Below, piece by piece: positions 1-9,727 of a stretch of 64,000 bases of DNA. Each line of letters opens with the position of its first letter. Positions within the stretch are counted from its first letter, which is position 1. The translations under genes and the position numbers were made by a program. The notes under the pieces were generated by a model that saw only the letters and a list, made by a program, of their open reading frames with translations, made no database searches and was not told the origin of the DNA. Source of the stretch: Alterileibacterium massiliense (GTDB lineage Bacteria; Bacillota; Clostridia; Peptostreptococcales; Anaerovoracaceae); contig NZ_FNWE01000002.1 in NCBI RefSeq assembly GCF_900104645.1, forward strand, positions 697,289 through 761,288, written 5' to 3'.

Positions 1-2839
1 AGTAATAGGGCTTAGCGGACGTTTCTCCGGAGCGGAGAATAAAAGAGAATTTCGAAAGATTTTGAACGATAAAAAGGTACAAATATCTGATCCGCCGAAA
101 CATAGGCTGGAATTGGTAAAATTAAACGCTGAAGCAGAATATATGAAATGTGCCTATATAGAGGACATAGAAAGATTCGATAACGACTTCTTTGGAGTAC
201 CTGCAAGAGAGGCAAGGCTCATGAGCCCAGAACATAGAATGAGTTTGGAACTTGTTGCAGAAGCTATTCTTGATGCAGGATATTCGCTTTCTGAATTCCG
301 AGGGTCACTTTGTGGAGTATATATTGCCTGCATAAACAGCGAATACAATCAAATGATTAAGAAACAAAGCTCAACATCAATTATAGGTAGCGAAGCCTAT
401 ATGCTGAGTGGAAGAATCGGATACCAATTTGATTTGAGGGGTTCGAACTACACAATTAACAGTGCTTGTTCATCTTCAATGACAGCACTTAATATGGCGT
501 GTGAGAAATTGACCCTTGGAGAGATTGAAAGCGCAGTAGTAGGAGGAATTACATTATTCATAAATGTTCCAAGAGCTAAAGAAAATATTTACGATGCTAT
601 GGGGATAATATCTGATGACTATACGCTCAATTCCTTCGATCAAAGATCAGACGGAACAGTGATGGGAGAAGGTGGAGCATATGTTTTACTAAAGCCTCTA
701 GATGAAGCAATAAAGGCAAATGATCATATCTATGGGGTAATTGTAAGTGGAGCAGTTAACGGTGACGGAGGACGGTGTTCCAATGTTTCTATGCCTAGTA
801 TGGAAGCTCAAAGAGATGTTGTTATAGATGCTTGGAAAGATGCAGAAATCGAAAATCTAACAGAAGTAGAGACACACGGAATAGGCGCTATGGTTGGCGA
901 TGCCGTAGAAGCAGAGAGCCTTAACAGGGCTGTGAAAAAATATGGACTATCAGATAAGAGACTTCTGATGAGCACTTTAAAACCGAATATAGGCCATCTC
1001 TTTGTTGCATCAGGTATTTCTTCTTTTATAAAGATACTAATAGGATATGAAAACGATGAAACCTATCCGATCGCAAACTTTGAATGCCTCAACGATATGG
1101 TCAACTTTGACGAAAGTGGATTAGAACTTGTACACAAAACATATAAATGGCCAAAAGATTCCAAGAGGATGACGGGCGTGAGCTGCTTTGGGCTTTCCGG
1201 ATGCAATACACATCTTGTCGTTGAGAATTATTTAGAAGAAAGAGATGAAGAGGTAAAGAGTAAAGCAAAGGTTCCTGTAAAGATATCTGCCAGGACAAAG
1301 GAAGCCTTTAAAGCTCAAGCTAAATCAATTACCGATTATATCAGAGAAGAAAACCCTAGATTTGATGATATTACACTTACAATGAACGTGGGAAGAGATG
1401 ATTATGAATATAGAGCTTTGATAGAAGCAGGTTCATGCGAAGAGCTTTCGGATAAATTAGCAAGTGTAGAGCCGTATGAGTTGATTGACGGTGGAGAAAA
1501 AATCCTTACAGTGTGTGCAATCAAGACAACAACGGATGATGTTAATTCGATTTTGAATGCTTGTAGAAAATATGAGGAATTAAAAAAATCAGGCATAAGA
1601 ATAGATTTACTTCTTATAGATAAGGGAATTAAGTCAGCTCTCGAATATATGAAGGGTAAAAAGAGCAAGGATGTCTTCTTAAATGAAATGTCATCAATGA
1701 CACCTGATCTTAATTCTGAAGGGTTTGAAAAGCAGATTGCAAGCCGGCAAAAGAGCGGTGTTAAGACGTTAGTGTTTGATCTTTCGCCAGACAGGCTATC
1801 TTGGAAAAACTCTAGCGATGAATCTATAAAGATAGTATTTTCATCTAAAGATGAGAGCAATATAGAGGTTTTGAATGAATGCTATAAGGCAGGTATGGAC
1901 ATTAAATGGAATAACCTCGTAATTGAGGGTGGGAGGAGAATTTCAATCCCATCATATCCATTTTCAAAAAAGAAGATATGGCTTAAGGATACGGACCTCG
2001 CAATTGAGGATAAAGAAGATTATTCCCTCTCGCTTGTTGAATCAAGGCTTCTTAACACAGTAAAACTACGCGTTGTTTTTGCCTCGTTTGGTGAGAATGT
2101 AGAGAGTGTCAACTTACACAAGGCACCTTACAACAACAGATTGTTCAGGGAAGGGTTTTACCCAGTAACAGGAGCGATAGATGCTGACTACAAATTGGCA
2201 ATGCTCAGGTATATAGAAAAACACAATATTAGACCGGATGTATTTATATCGGACAGGCTAGGACTTGCTATTTATAAGTACTGGAGAGGGTGGATAAATG
2301 ACGAATCACTCAGAGACGCTATATTAAATATGGATTCAGATAGAGAGAGTGAAGTTCATAATGCTAAGGAAAAAATCTTAGACATGTCAAAAGAAGGCCC
2401 TATATTAGTGCTCGATTTTTCCAAAAGCGGATTATTCAAAGAACTCGATACAGGTGAAAACATAATAGTTCTAAATCTTTTTGAAGAAAGGGAAAGACGC
2501 GCTGCAATAGAGGATAGAGGCACCCATGCATTGGGCATTTCAGGGATTGATGAAAACATAGATGTGGATTCATTGAATGAAAAGAGGGATGCTGTAATTG
2601 AAAAAAACGAAGAACAGTTAAAGGCTGAAGAGTTTCTGATGAACCTTTGGTCATCGGCATTAAACATAAATGAGGAGATAAAAAAAGAAGATGATTTCTT
2701 CGCACTTGGAGGTAATTCACTTGTGATGCAGTCAATGTCAGACAAGATAAACGAGCATTTCTCAAAAAAATTCGACATATTTGAAATCTATGATAATGAA
2801 ACGATTGAAAAGCTTGCAGCGACAATACTTGCAGCATAA
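1..2839 (+). CDS. Ketosynthase-carrier protein, AT-less polyketide synthase module (5' end outside window)
   Basis: Catalyses decarboxylative condensation on carrier-bound acyl chains. The reading frame is open at base 2 and the text before the first possible start (TTG at 62) already matches the start of a ketosynthase (IGLSGRF), so the gene begins upstream. Active-site Cys lies in SACSSS (codon 467-469); the two catalytic His are in ETHGIGA and NIGHLF. After the ketosynthase there is a linker (VPVKISARTKEAF), then about 150 residues where an acyltransferase would be but no GHSxG is seen, then the usual post-AT linker ending SYPFSKKKIWL. About 190 residues (roughly 2000-2560) match nothing I know. 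A carrier domain ends the protein, with the phosphopantetheine Ser in GGNSL (codon 2717-2719). The missing AT suggests a trans-acting acyltransferase or direct loading by a partner ligase. First visible gene of a tight operon. Confidence 0.85.
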   Translation, partial: VIGLSGRFSGAENKREFRKILNDKKVQISDPPKHRLELVKLNAEAEYMKCAYIEDIERFDNDFFGVPAREARLMSPEHRMSLELVAEAILDAGYSLSEFRGSLCGVYIACINSEYNQMIKKQSSTSIIGSEAYMLSGRIGYQFDLRGSNYTINSACSSSMTALNMACEKLTLGEIESAVVGGITLFINVPRAKENIYDAMGIISDDYTLNSFDQRSDGTVMGEGGAYVLLKPLDEAIKANDHIYGVIVSGAVNGDGGRCSNVSMPSMEAQRDVVIDAWKDAEIENLTEVETHGIGAMVGDAVEAESLNRAVKKYGLSDKRLLMSTLKPNIGHLFVASGISSFIKILIGYENDETYPIANFECLNDMVNFDESGLELVHKTYKWPKDSKRMTGVSCFGLSGCNTHLVVENYLEERDEEVKSKAKVPVKISARTKEAFKAQAKSITDYIREENPRFDDITLTMNVGRDDYEYRALIEAGSCEELSDKLASVEPYELIDGGEKILTVCAIKTTTDDVNSILNACRKYEELKKSGIRIDLLLIDKGIKSALEYMKGKKSKDVFLNEMSSMTPDLNSEGFEKQIASRQKSGVKTLVFDLSPDRLSWKNSSDESIKIVFSSKDESNIEVLNECYKAGMDIKWNNLVIEGGRRISIPSYPFSKKKIWLKDTDLAIEDKEDYSLSLVESRLLNTVKLRVVFASFGENVESVNLHKAPYNNRLFREGFYPVTGAIDADYKLAMLRYIEKHNIRPDVFISDRLGLAIYKYWRGWINDESLRDAILNMDSDRESEVHNAKEKILDMSKEGPILVLDFSKSGLFKELDTGENIIVLNLFEERERRAAIEDRGTHALGISGIDENIDVDSLNEKRDAVIEKNEEQLKAEEFLMNLWSSALNINEEIKKEDDFFALGGNSLVMQSMSDKINEHFSKKFDIFEIYDNETIEKLAATILAA

Positions 2840-2848
2840 GGAGGATTT

Positions 2849-4372
2849 ATGAAGACCAGTTCTATTTTACGAGATTCTTTATGCGAGAGCATAATCGATA
2901 TGGTAAAAATTCAGGCAGAAGAAAATGGGGACGAAATTGCAGTATATACGAAAAAAGACTCTATTAATTACAGAGAACTGATTGAAAGAGCTTCGATTAT
3001 TGCCGGATATATGAAAACCATTGGAATAAAGAAAGGTGACTTCGTGATACTTGAAGCAGTATCTGATATTTCATATGTGCTCACATACCTTGCAATTCAG
3101 ATAGTAGGGGCTATAAGCTCACCTGTTGAACGCGGAGTCCAGCTTGAAAAGCTCGAATATGAGATAAGTCTTGTCGGTGCCGTATATTATTTTTCAAGAA
3201 ATGACAACAGAATAAAATCTGCACCTACTATGCACTATGATGAGCTTTTAGCTGAGGCAAATGACTGGAATTTGCCACTTGAGTATGAGAGACCACTTCT
3301 TAGCGATATAAGAGAAGTGATTTTTACAACGGGAACAACGGGAAAATCAAAAGCTACACTTCATTCAACTCTAAATATTGAGACAAATACTGTAAACACG
3401 GTAAAGGGAATAGGAATAAACAGTTCTGATATAGTTCTAATTCCTCTTCCACTAAACCACTCATTTGGTATGAGAGTCCTTAGAGCTGTGTTCTCAGTGG
3501 GAGGGGCGGTAGTCCTTCAGAGTGGAGCTGTTTTCTCTAGTGCAATTATAGAAAATATCAGAAAATTTAACTGTACTGCTATGGCTTCAGTTTCTGCGAC
3601 AATGGAGTCTGTAATAAGGGAGATTGGAGAGGAAATGGTAAGTAAAGAATTCTCCTCACTAAGATACATAGAGTTCAGTGCAGGTGCTGTTTCCGTTCCT
3701 CTTAGAAAAAAATTGCTAAAGCTTCTTCCAAATACAAGACTCTTTAATACTTGGGGTTCATCGGAGAGCGGAGGTTGCGTCTTTATGGAGTTCAGCAAGA
3801 GATCTGATAAGATAAATGCCTTAGGTGTGCCGATAAATGGTATTAGACTAGGCATTTGGTCGGACGAAAAAAACGATTTTCTGAAGGGATGCGGGAAAGA
3901 GAAAATTGGTAGACTTGCCATAAAGGGTAATATGATCTTCAGCGGCTATCTGCACGAGGACAATAAGTATAAGGAATCCGTTGACAAGGGTTGGATGAAA
4001 ACTGCAGATCTCGTGTGGCGAGATGATGAGAACTTTTACTACATCCTAGGTCGTGCTGATGACATTATAAATGTAGGTGGAGAAAAGGTTGCTCAGAGGG
4101 AGCTGGAAGATATTGCATCGCTCATCCCTGGAATTGAAGACTGTGCATGCATAGGAATTGAAGATAAAAGCGGGCTTCTAGGACATATTCCTGTTCTCTA
4201 CTATACAGGTAGCGTGGAAATCGATGAAGAGGCGGCAAAGGGAGTTTTTGTCAAGAAAATTGGAAACATGCTTATGCCCAGAGAATACATTCGAATAGAG
4301 GAAATACCTAGAAATTATATGAAGAAAAAAGATTATAAGGCATTGAAAAAGATATACGATGGAAACAATTGA
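2849..4372 (+). CDS. AMP-forming acyl/amino acid ligase
   Basis: Stand-alone class I adenylate-forming enzyme of 507 residues that activates a carboxylic acid as acyl-AMP and passes it to a carrier protein or CoA. Visible core motifs: the phosphate loop FTTGTTGKSKATLHS, WGSSESGG, KTADLV, the hinge GRADDIINVGGEKV, and a terminal lysine motif near NYMKKKDYKAL. AAGGAGGA sits just before the ATG, 9 bases after the preceding stop. It ends without a carrier domain, so it probably loads the carrier of the ketosynthase protein or of the ligase-carrier protein further on. The substrate cannot be read from the sequence. Confidence 0.85.
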   Translation: MKTSSILRDSLCESIIDMVKIQAEENGDEIAVYTKKDSINYRELIERASIIAGYMKTIGIKKGDFVILEAVSDISYVLTYLAIQIVGAISSPVERGVQLEKLEYEISLVGAVYYFSRNDNRIKSAPTMHYDELLAEANDWNLPLEYERPLLSDIREVIFTTGTTGKSKATLHSTLNIETNTVNTVKGIGINSSDIVLIPLPLNHSFGMRVLRAVFSVGGAVVLQSGAVFSSAIIENIRKFNCTAMASVSATMESVIREIGEEMVSKEFSSLRYIEFSAGAVSVPLRKKLLKLLPNTRLFNTWGSSESGGCVFMEFSKRSDKINALGVPINGIRLGIWSDEKNDFLKGCGKEKIGRLAIKGNMIFSGYLHEDNKYKESVDKGWMKTADLVWRDDENFYYILGRADDIINVGGEKVAQRELEDIASLIPGIEDCACIGIEDKSGLLGHIPVLYYTGSVEIDEEAAKGVFVKKIGNMLMPREYIRIEEIPRNYMKKKDYKALKKIYDGNN

Positions 4373-4374
4373 TA

Positions 4375-5133
4375 ATGAATATGATTGACAGCAAATGGAT
4401 ATATGGAGCTGATAACAAACCGTTATCAAAGGTTAGATTGTTCTGCCTTCCTTATGCAGGGTGCGGCTCATCCATGTATATATCGTGGAAAAAATACTTT
4501 CCTGAGGAGGTTGAGCTTTGCCCAATTCAATTACCAGGAAGGGAGAACAGGAGAAAAGAAGACTTATGTTGCAATCTAAGACTTTTGGTCGACGAAATGG
4601 CTGAAGGAATTGCAAGCTTTCTAGACAAACCTTTTGGAATATTCGGATACAGCATGGGAGGAGTAATAGCGTATGAGTTAGCTCTAAAGATAAAGGAGAA
4701 ATATAAGAGGTCTCCGTTCGTGATCTTTATGGGAGCATCGACGGTTTTTATGGACTTAGATAATGTAAGCGGGATGAAGGAAAATGAACTAAAGAAATAC
4801 TTGAACTTTATAGGCGGAGCTGAACTATCGGAACTGAACAATCCCAGCTTTCAGGAAGAATTTTTTCCTGTGATAAGGAATGACTACAGGATGATTGAGA
4901 GCTATCACTTTAATTTCACACCTGCACCATGTAGAATATGCAGTTTTGCATCAAAAGAAGACTGCGCTGTACCTTTTCAAAATATAAGTCTATTAAAGTT
5001 TTTAACAGATGAATTCAGCCTAATAACAATGCGCGGTTCGCATTTCTTCATTCGTGATGACGAAAGGGAGATCACCAAAACAGTTTTGATGCATTTAAGG
5101 AAAGGAGCATTCTTGGATGGAATTTCAATATAA
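4375..5133 (+). CDS. Type II thioesterase
   Basis: Alpha/beta hydrolase of about 250 residues like the editing thioesterases of PKS and NRPS clusters (GrsT/SrfD type), which clear stalled or wrong acyl groups from carrier domains. The start region (LFCLPYAGCGSS) and LPGRENR are typical of the family. The nucleophile is the Ser of GYSMGG (codon 4651-4653) and the catalytic His is in RGSHFF (codon 5041-5043). Three starts are possible: TTG 4369, ATG 4375 and ATG 4381. ATG 4375 is chosen because TTG 4369 overlaps the previous stop and none has a strong ribosome site. It overlaps the next gene by 17 bases. Confidence 0.85.
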   Translation: MNMIDSKWIYGADNKPLSKVRLFCLPYAGCGSSMYISWKKYFPEEVELCPIQLPGRENRRKEDLCCNLRLLVDEMAEGIASFLDKPFGIFGYSMGGVIAYELALKIKEKYKRSPFVIFMGASTVFMDLDNVSGMKENELKKYLNFIGGAELSELNNPSFQEEFFPVIRNDYRMIESYHFNFTPAPCRICSFASKEDCAVPFQNISLLKFLTDEFSLITMRGSHFFIRDDEREITKTVLMHLRKGAFLDGISI

Positions 5134-7087
5134 TACAATATGTGAATCATTTATGGCGAAAGAATCGGATGAGAAAGAAAAAAATCAATTGAAGTTTCTT
5201 GGACATAATGGTGAAGTTATTGGGATGAGTTATGAGGAGTTAAGACATAAGGCTGTTTCTATAGCTAAGGAGATTTCAAGCTTTATAGATCCACATGACA
5301 GGGTTATCCTATCAGTAACAGAGCCATCATTATATATACCTTTCTTCTGGGCAATACTTATTTCGGGTGGAACTGTAGTTCCGTTTTTTTGTTCAGTTGA
5401 AAGCCTATCGATGAAAAACGATGCAGATGCAAATAAACTAAAGATAATAACGAGGATAAGCAAGGCGAATAGCATAATTGTAACGGAAGATAAGATAGAC
5501 ACAATTGAAGAGATAATTCCAAATATAGAAATAAAAAGCACTGATGAGATTTTATCATCTGTAAACAGGGACGATGCTGATTATGAAAAAGAGCCGAGAT
5601 ATATTCCAAAGGTCAGCGATCTTGCCATGATACTATTTACGTCAGGCAGCACAGGTGATCCCAAGGGAGTTCCTTTTACACATGGCAAACTGCTTAAGGG
5701 AATACTGATAGACCAGAGTGCTTTAGAATATACAGATAAAACGAGATTTTTCAACTGGTTTCCAATGGAACATGTTGCACCTCTCAATTTATTTCATATC
5801 TTGCCACTTCTTCTTCGTGCTGAACAGGTTCATATAAAATCGGAGGAGGTCCTACAAGATCCGAAAGCTTGGCTTAAATTCCTTGATAAATTTAAACCCT
5901 CTGTTACATGGGCACCCGATTCGATATTCTCTGTACTTATAAGGCAGAGAGAAGAGATAGATAATATGGACATTGATCTTTCATCGCTAAGGGAAATAAT
6001 AAATGCCGGTGAAATGATAAATTACAGAAATTGCAAGGAGTTCCTAGAAATTATTAAAAACAAGGGCTGTAAAGAGGTTCTTATGCTGCCTTTTTGGGGA
6101 ATGACTGAAGCGGTAGCGGGTATTACAATAACCAGGGCAATGGGAAAGATAAGCAAGGGGAATATAATATCTGTCGGTAAAGCAATAGATGGATTCCAGC
6201 TTCGTATAGTGGATGATCAAGGGGAGGTCATAAACGAAGAGGGTGTGGAAGGAGAAGTTCAGGTAAAGGGAGAACCTATATTCGATGACTATATCAACGA
6301 TGATATCAACGGGGAATTTCAGGACGGATGGTTTATAACAGGAGATATAGGGTCATGGATTTCAGGAGAGCTTGTGTTAACGGGTCGTAGCTTTGACCGC
6401 CTTATTGTAAACGGTGTAAACTATTCAGTTCCAGCAATTAATCAGAAGATTGAAGAATACTGCAATGAACGAGGTTACAGCAATACTATATGTGCAATAG
6501 CTTCAATTAACGAGGACTCAAGGCGAGACGAACTTATAATTTTCATAGAAGTAGAAAATGAAAATAAAGAGATAAAAAAAGATCTTTATGGATTAATAAG
6601 AGAGGGATTTAAATCCTTTTCAAATATTATGTGTAAAGAAATAGTATTTGTTCCAAATGGAGAAATTCCAAGAACATCAATAGGGAAGATAAAGAAGAAG
6701 GATTTACATAGAAGGTTTAGAGAAGGATTCTACGAAGAAAATTCAAAAGATATAGAATCAAAAGCAGATAAACATAGAGAGCCTGGAGAGATTTCAGAGG
6801 AGGAAAGACTGCTTGGACTGATCTTTTCAGAAGTGTTAAATATAAAAGAGGAAGGGCTTAACCATAGTGCAAATTTTTTTGAAATTGGGGGGACCTCCGT
6901 TCTGGTTCCGATGCTCTTGAAACACGTTTTAAATATGTTCAAGGTCAAGATAAGTCCTATGGAATTTGTAGAAAACGCCGATGTAAAAAGCCTCATGAGC
7001 TTTATAAATTATAAGAAGGCTGATATGGAAGATATGGCAGACATATCAGACATAGAGGAAGACCTGTGCGAAGTAGTAGTTATCTAG
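5117..7087 (+). CDS. AMP-forming ligase fused to C-terminal carrier domain (FAAL-like loading module)
   Basis: A 656-residue loading protein that adenylates an acid and transfers it to its own carrier arm. Motifs: phosphate loop FTSGSTGDPKGVPFTHG, FWGMTEAVAGI, ITGDIG, hinge GRSFDRLIVNGVNY, and TSIGKIKKKDL near the end of the ligase. The carrier domain follows at roughly residues 560-640, with the phosphopantetheine Ser in IGGTSVL. The spacing resembles ligases that start fatty-acyl-primed or hybrid PKS/NRPS lines (FAAL type), but the FAAL insertion was not verified. An acidic tail closes the protein. AAGGAAAGGAG precedes the ATG inside the thioesterase gene. With the ketosynthase protein this gives two carrier domains in the visible operon. 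Confidence 0.82.
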   Translation: MEFQYNTICESFMAKESDEKEKNQLKFLGHNGEVIGMSYEELRHKAVSIAKEISSFIDPHDRVILSVTEPSLYIPFFWAILISGGTVVPFFCSVESLSMKNDADANKLKIITRISKANSIIVTEDKIDTIEEIIPNIEIKSTDEILSSVNRDDADYEKEPRYIPKVSDLAMILFTSGSTGDPKGVPFTHGKLLKGILIDQSALEYTDKTRFFNWFPMEHVAPLNLFHILPLLLRAEQVHIKSEEVLQDPKAWLKFLDKFKPSVTWAPDSIFSVLIRQREEIDNMDIDLSSLREIINAGEMINYRNCKEFLEIIKNKGCKEVLMLPFWGMTEAVAGITITRAMGKISKGNIISVGKAIDGFQLRIVDDQGEVINEEGVEGEVQVKGEPIFDDYINDDINGEFQDGWFITGDIGSWISGELVLTGRSFDRLIVNGVNYSVPAINQKIEEYCNERGYSNTICAIASINEDSRRDELIIFIEVENENKEIKKDLYGLIREGFKSFSNIMCKEIVFVPNGEIPRTSIGKIKKKDLHRRFREGFYEENSKDIESKADKHREPGEISEEERLLGLIFSEVLNIKEEGLNHSANFFEIGGTSVLVPMLLKHVLNMFKVKISPMEFVENADVKSLMSFINYKKADMEDMADISDIEEDLCEVVVI

Positions 7088-7776
7088 ATACATTGGATGT
7101 ATACGTGTTTAAAGATTTCGATGGCATATCGATAGAAGTTCTAATGGATAGGTTCTCAAAACTTCCAAGCTCCTGGAGTGGAAACGTCAAAAGGCTCAGG
7201 TATGAAAAGGATCAGAAGACAGCTATAATCGCAAGACTTCTACTGGCTTATGCATTAATAAACAGTGATTACAAAATAAGCATAGATTCATTACCTGATT
7301 ATTCATTTGGAGAGTTTCGAAAGCCTAAGTTTGATAAGGAATCATTATCATTCAATTATTCTCATTGCAAGGCGGCAAGCATCTGTGCCATAAGTAAAAA
7401 AAATGTTGGAGCTGATATTGAAGGACTTGATATAGATATCGAAACACTTAGCTTGGCTGTAAAATCTGTAGCAACATCGGAAGAATGGGAAGCATTAAAT
7501 GATGAAAACGGTTCTAAGGTGGACCTTCTCAGATTATGGACAGCAAAAGAGGCATATGGAAAGTGGCTAGGAGTCGGTCTCAGATACGATTACAAAAACA
7601 AGCCTTTTATAGATGTATTAAAAAAAGATTGCAATAAAAATCTAAGAATAATTAAGTTAGAGGACGAAAAAAATCTATACTCAGTACATAATCAAGGGAT
7701 TGTCTTCAGCATATACGGAGAGGGAAGCCTTAACATAGAGGAAATAAGCTGGGATGAGCTCATTAAAAAAATATAA
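7066..7776 (+). CDS. Sfp-type 4'-phosphopantetheinyl transferase
   Basis: Transfers the phosphopantetheine arm of CoA to the Ser of carrier domains, turning on the two carriers encoded upstream. At 236 residues it has the two-lobed Sfp size. The magnesium/CoA motif is GADIEGLD (usual GxDIE) and the second motif is WTAKEAYGKWLG (usual WxxKEAxxK). The start is GTG at 7066, inside the previous gene (22-base overlap), pointing to translational coupling. It is the last gene of the operon; the next gene has its own promoter. Confidence 0.85.
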   Translation: MRSSSYLDTLDVYVFKDFDGISIEVLMDRFSKLPSSWSGNVKRLRYEKDQKTAIIARLLLAYALINSDYKISIDSLPDYSFGEFRKPKFDKESLSFNYSHCKAASICAISKKNVGADIEGLDIDIETLSLAVKSVATSEEWEALNDENGSKVDLLRLWTAKEAYGKWLGVGLRYDYKNKPFIDVLKKDCNKNLRIIKLEDEKNLYSVHNQGIVFSIYGEGSLNIEEISWDELIKKI

Positions 7777-7781
7777 AAAGC

Positions 7782-7810
7782 TTGATATTAACAACTTAAT
7801 TATATATAAT
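7782..7810 (+). promoter_or_regulatory. Sigma-A type promoter of rpsB-tsf
   Basis: TTGATA at 7782-7787 and TATAAT at 7805-7810 are separated by exactly 17 bases, a near-consensus vegetative promoter. It lies just after the biosynthetic operon and 130 bases before rpsB, so transcription would start near 7817. Confidence 0.85.
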
Positions 7811-7816
7811 ACTTAA

Positions 7817-7941
7817 GCTTGTATTTAAGTAGATAAATACAGGGAAATTAGCACATCAAAGCTTATGCTACGGTGCCCGAGCGAAAATGAGGGTTTAAAG
7901 CATTTACGTTTTGGTGGAAGAGAGAAACCGGAGGTTAAATT
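7817..7941 (+). promoter_or_regulatory. rpsB 5' leader, possibly structured
   Basis: About 125 bases of untranslated leader lie between the promoter and rpsB. A perfect 7-bp inverted repeat (GTATTTA/TAAATAC, 7821-7840) sits at the very 5' end. Further on, ATGCT near 7868 pairs with AGCAT near 7899, enclosing a CCC/GGG pairing. Ribosomal protein operons are often controlled by leader RNA that binds the protein, so S2 autoregulation is possible. I see no T-run terminator and no T-box motif. Confidence 0.4.
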
Positions 7942-8688
7942 ATGTCAGTAGTTTCGATGAAACAATTATTAGAAGCAGGTGTTCATTTTGGTCATCAGAC
8001 AAGGAGATGGAACCCTAAGATGGCACCATACATTTTTACAGAGAGAAATGGAATCTACATCATAGATCTTCAGAAGACAATAAGAATGGTCAATGATGCG
8101 TATAATTTCGTTAAAGAAGTTGCAGCAGAAGGGCGTCCAATTCTTTTTGTAGGAACGAAGAAGCAGGCTCAGAATGCAATCGTAGACGAAGCAAAGCGTT
8201 GCGGAGAATTTTATGTAAATGAGAGATGGCTTGGAGGAATGCTAACAAATTACAAGACCATCAGTGCAAGAATTGATCGCCTTAATCAGATTAATGAAAT
8301 GGAAGAAGATGGAACTTTCCAGAAATTAGTTAAAAAGGAAGTAATAAAGCTTAAGGCAGAGAGAGATAAGCTTGAAAAATCTCTTGGTGGTATCAAGGAT
8401 ATGAAGGGTATGCCTGGAGCAGTATTTGTAGTAGACCCTAAGAAGGAAAAGATTGCGGTAAAGGAAGCTAGAATTTTAGGAATACCAGTAGTCGGAATGA
8501 TAGATACAAACTGTGATCCTGACGATGTAGATTATGCGATCCCAGCTAATGACGATGCGATTAGAGCGGTTAAGCTTATAACCTCGCTAATGTCAGATGC
8601 TATTATTGAAGCTAAGGAAGGCGAATCTCAGGATGTTAGCGAAGAAACAGAGACAGTAGATTTAGAAGAAGAAAAGGTAGAAGAATAG
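7942..8688 (+). CDS. rpsB: 30S ribosomal protein S2
   Basis: Ribosomal protein S2 of the small subunit. The start [22 protein letters not shown] and the internal [11 protein letters not shown] and DTNCDPD are diagnostic. Length 248 residues, with an acidic C-terminal tail common in clostridia. GGAGG precedes the ATG. It is co-transcribed with tsf, 36 bases downstream, the standard rpsB-tsf order. Confidence 0.98.
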   Translation: MSVVSMKQLLEAGVHFGHQTRRWNPKMAPYIFTERNGIYIIDLQKTIRMVNDAYNFVKEVAAEGRPILFVGTKKQAQNAIVDEAKRCGEFYVNERWLGGMLTNYKTISARIDRLNQINEMEEDGTFQKLVKKEVIKLKAERDKLEKSLGGIKDMKGMPGAVFVVDPKKEKIAVKEARILGIPVVGMIDTNCDPDDVDYAIPANDDAIRAVKLITSLMSDAIIEAKEGESQDVSEETETVDLEEEKVEE

Positions 8689-8724
8689 ACCTATCATATT
8701 AATGATAATGAGGAGGATAGAGAT

Positions 8725-9636
8725 ATGGCTGTAACAGCAGCATTGGTTAAAGAACTGCGTGAGCGTACAGGTGCTGGAATGATGGACTGCAAGAAAGCAC
8801 TTGTAGAGACTGATGGAAATATTGATAAGGCTATCGAAGTTCTTAGAGAAAAAGGACTTTCTAAGGCAGCTAAGAAGTCAGGAAGAATTGCAGCAGAAGG
8901 ACTTGTTAGAATTGCATATAACGATGATAATTCAGAATCTGCAATTGTAGAAATTAACTCTGAGACAGATTTTGTAGCAAAGAATGATGAATTTATTACA
9001 TTCGTTGAAGACATCGCAAACATGGCTCTTTTACATGGAGAAAAGGATATGGACGAATTTATGTCCGTTGACTTTAATGGTAAGCCTATATCTGGTGTTC
9101 TCACAGATAAGATTGCAAAGATTGGTGAGAATATGAATATCAGAAGATATAAGAAGCTTGCAACTGATGGCGTTGTTTATACAGGATATACTCACGGCGG
9201 CGGAAGAATTGGTGTTATTGTAGGAATAAAGACAGATGCATCCGCTGATGAGATTTCAAGAGTCGGAAAAGATGTAGCCATGCAGATTGCTTCCATGGAT
9301 CCTAAGTTCATAAGCGATAAAGATGTAGATCCTGAATATCTTGAGAATGAAAAGAGAATTTTGACACAGGAAGTTCTCAATGAAGGTAAGAAGCCTGAGA
9401 TAGTTGACAAAATTGTTGCAGGTAAGATTAAGAAAGAGTTAAAGGAAGTATGTCTACTAGATCAGCCATTTGTTAAAGATGGAGATATGAGCGTTGGACA
9501 GTATATAGCAGGTGCAGCAAAGGAAATAGGAAAGAGCATGGAAGTTGTTGAAATGCTCAGATATGAGGTAGGAGAAGGAATCGAAAAGAAGAATGAGGAT
9601 TTTGCTGCCGAAGTAGCTGCTCAAATTAACGAATAA
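8725..9636 (+). CDS. tsf: Elongation factor Ts
   Basis: Nucleotide exchange factor that recycles EF-Tu from the GDP to the GTP form. The N-terminal helix motif (LRERTGAGMMDCKKAL) and SETDFVAKN are diagnostic. At 303 residues it is full length, with a complete C-terminal core. GAGGAGG lies 8 bases before the ATG. A terminator follows, so it ends the operon. Confidence 0.98.
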   Translation: MAVTAALVKELRERTGAGMMDCKKALVETDGNIDKAIEVLREKGLSKAAKKSGRIAAEGLVRIAYNDDNSESAIVEINSETDFVAKNDEFITFVEDIANMALLHGEKDMDEFMSVDFNGKPISGVLTDKIAKIGENMNIRRYKKLATDGVVYTGYTHGGGRIGVIVGIKTDASADEISRVGKDVAMQIASMDPKFISDKDVDPEYLENEKRILTQEVLNEGKKPEIVDKIVAGKIKKELKEVCLLDQPFVKDGDMSVGQYIAGAAKEIGKSMEVVEMLRYEVGEGIEKKNEDFAAEVAAQINE

Positions 9637-9661
9637 TTTTAAGATACAAATTTAGTAACAT

Positions 9662-9710
9662 GGGGCTGACGCTTATCCTTATATAATGGATCGTCAGCTC
9701 TTGCTTTTTT
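9662..9710 (+). terminator. Rho-independent terminator of rpsB-tsf
   Basis: GGGCTGACG pairs with CGTCAGCTC (with G-U at the base), an inner ATCC/GGAT extends the stem, and CTTTTTT follows at 9704-9710. Confidence 0.9.
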
Positions 9711-9727
9711 AAAAAATAGGCAAAAGT

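Noticed and set aside
1402-1860. Long reverse-strand reading frame opposite the ketosynthase gene
   Set aside because: It is a shadow of the forward coding frame: no ribosome site, Ser/Leu-rich text without domain character.
7817-7941. rpsB leader considered as T-box or riboswitch
   Set aside because: No T-box sequence, no anti-terminator/terminator pair and no known riboswitch core was recognised.
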